A stretch of 15,218 nucleotides of DNA from Clostridia bacterium (GTDB taxonomy: Bacteria; Bacillota; Clostridia; Oscillospirales; CAG-272). Positions 14,714-15,218 of the stretch are shown piece after piece. The notes under the pieces were generated by a model that saw nothing but the letters and a program-made list of their open reading frames with translations, did no database searches and was not told the origin of the DNA. Each line of letters opens with the position of its first letter. Position 1 is the stretch's first letter. The stretch covers positions 1-15,218 of the forward strand of contig JAFTHJ010000013.1 of NCBI GenBank assembly GCA_017457465.1, given 5' to 3'. A program made the translations under genes and the position numbers.

Positions 14714-14745
14714 GTCCCCTCGTTCAGAAAACGAGGGGATTTCTT
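14714..14745. terminator. Bidirectional intrinsic terminator
   Basis: TCCCCTCGTT (14715-14724) pairs with AACGAGGGGA (14730-14739) around a 5-base loop. T-rich sequence follows on both strands (TTTCTTC after it; GTTTGTTTTTTG on the minus side). It ends the lipid kinase gene and the convergent HTH gene. Confidence 0.88.
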
Positions 14746-14749
14746 CATA

Positions 14750-14968
14750 TCAATATAATTTTTTGACGGTATCACTCAATCCTGCAAGATAATCGAGAGA
14801 TACGTTATAATATTTCGCCAGGGTTATAAAATGGTGCATAGGCAACTCCCTCTCTCCCCTCTCATACATTGAATAATGCTGACGCGAAATCTTTAAAAGC
14901 TTCGCTATTTCCTCTTGCGTTTTGTCCGCATCCTCTCTGAGGTCTCTTATCCTTTGGTAGAATTGCAT
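14750..14968 (-). CDS. Small XRE/Cro-type helix-turn-helix regulator
   Basis: This is a 72-residue DNA-binding protein made of a single HTH_3 domain. The core is KTQEEIAKLLKISRQHYSMYERGERELP (helix 2 about 17-25, recognition helix about 28-36), followed by FITLAKYYNVSLDYLAGLSD, the standard end of the fold. There is no extra ligand or oligomerisation domain. The ATG at 14968 is chosen because GGAG lies 8 bases upstream (14977-14980). A longer frame from 14992 has no ribosome binding site and would start inside the candidate operator region. It is probably an autoregulatory repressor, given the palindromes upstream; other targets are unknown. Confidence 0.88.
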   Translation of the reverse strand: MQFYQRIRDLREDADKTQEEIAKLLKISRQHYSMYERGERELPMHHFITLAKYYNVSLDYLAGLSDTVKKLY

Positions 14969-14993
14969 AATAAAAGCTCCGTTCCGAGACATT

Positions 14994-15008
14994 AAAACGA
15001 CTCGTTTT
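14994..15008. promoter_or_regulatory. 15-bp palindrome, candidate operator of the HTH gene
   Basis: AAAACGA and TCGTTTT flank a single central C, giving a perfect dyad. It lies about 8-22 bases downstream of the start point predicted from the -10 at 15023-15028, a position suited to repression. Confidence 0.5.
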
Positions 15009-15022
15009 TATTTATGTATACA

Positions 15023-15028
15023 ATTATA
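15023..15028 (-). promoter_or_regulatory. Extended -10 promoter of the HTH gene
   Basis: The minus strand reads TGGTATAATT, a perfect TATAAT with the TGn extension. No good -35 lies 16-18 bases upstream; that place is occupied by the palindromes at 15033-15072, suggesting regulator-dependent or extended -10-driven transcription. Confidence 0.65.
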
Positions 15029-15032
15029 CCAC

Positions 15033-15072
15033 GCATACAAACATATGCTTCGACAATTCATACGTACGTATG
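15033..15072. promoter_or_regulatory. Cluster of CATAYG half-sites including a perfect 14-bp palindrome
   Basis: CATACGTACGTATG (15059-15072) is its own reverse complement. Next to it, GCATA (15033-15037) and TATGC (15044-15048) form an imperfectly spaced inverted repeat with the same half-site. The centres are 25 bases apart. The cluster covers the -35 region of the HTH gene promoter, so a DNA-binding regulator site is likely. Confidence 0.5.
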
Positions 15073-15134
15073 CTGAAATATATTTGCGTTCACTTGCGCC
15101 TCTCGATGTTGCTACACATCTTCACCCTTGAGTG

Positions 15135-15169
15135 GCAAAACAGCCTCGGGTTTCCCGAGGCTGTTTTGC
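15135..15169. terminator. Strong terminator hairpin near the right edge
   Basis: GCAAAACAGCCTCGGG (15135-15150) pairs perfectly with 15154-15169 around a TTT loop, a 16-bp stem. TTTATT follows on the plus strand. It probably ends a minus-strand gene entering from the right, whose stop may be at 15184-15186. Confidence 0.8.
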
Positions 15170-15183
15170 TTTATTCAATGACA

Positions 15184-15218
15184 TCAGTCAATGGTCATAT
15201 CCATCTTGAATATCTGTA
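15184..15218 (-). CDS. Possible 3' end of a gene running in from the right
   Basis: The minus strand reads QIFKMDMTID and then a TGA at 15186-15184, 15 bases before the strong terminator at 15135-15169. Only about ten codons are in the window, so no family can be named. The other two frames on that strand also meet stops within this stretch, so this is inferred mainly from the terminator's position. Confidence 0.3.
   Translation of the reverse strand, partial: QIFKMDMTID

Noticed and set aside
14969..14992. Longer N-terminus for the HTH regulator
   Set aside because: No ribosome binding site before 14992, whereas GGAG sits 8 bases before the ATG at 14968.

Overview
The window reads as part of the chromosome of a spore-forming, Gram-positive anaerobe of the class Clostridia, probably an uncultured gut lineage. 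This rests on the sporulation genes spoVAD and spoVAE, strong Shine-Dalgarno sequences, textbook sigma-A promoters, lipoproteins with lipoboxes, a YqhQ/DUF1385 protein and a CmpB-like (PF06541) membrane protein. Base composition is moderate, with heavy use of the ATA and AGA codons. Genes are tightly packed with no gap over 300 bases. I saw no rRNA, tRNA, CRISPR array, transposase or prophage gene. The placement is inference from gene content, not from a marker gene.

Layout: (1) 1-1712 holds a 5'-truncated ABC exporter subunit (+). It converges on a minus-strand pair, an LRR/B-repeat lipoprotein (3107-4093) and a YqhQ-like protein (1934-3079). The pair is driven by a perfect TTGACA-17-TATAAT promoter at 4128-4156. 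A perfect 34-bp palindrome (1889-1922) lies between the convergent units. (2) A CmpB-like membrane protein (-) is divergent from a P2B-type calcium ATPase (+, 4980-7622). (3) The ATPase overlaps by 4 bases, tail to tail, with spoVAE, which follows spoVAD (both -); spoVAC is not in its usual place upstream of spoVAD. (4) Divergent from spoVAD, an inositol-monophosphatase-family gene has a strong promoter with a 10-bp-arm dyad over the start point. It is followed by a probably frameshifted small reading frame and a uridine-phosphorylase-family gene. (5) A lipoprotein with two bacterial SH3 domains has its own near-perfect promoter and ends at a bidirectional terminator shared with a convergent two-component system (response regulator, then histidine kinase, joined by an ATGA overlap). 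(6) Divergent from that system is a diacylglycerol-kinase-family gene, which shares a second bidirectional terminator with a 72-residue HTH regulator. The regulator's upstream region is full of short palindromes. (7) The right edge shows a terminator and probably the last codons of a minus-strand gene.

Functionally this is mostly cell-envelope and calcium/spore housekeeping: export, surface lipoproteins, Ca2+ efflux, Ca-dipicolinate handling in the spore, nucleoside salvage, lipid phosphorylation and signalling. No clearly new multi-gene system stands out. The points most worth a second look are the spoVADE cluster without spoVAC next to a calcium pump, the frameshifted small ORF at 9926-10133, the dyads at 9124-9153 and 14994-15072, and the lipoprotein/YqhQ pairing.
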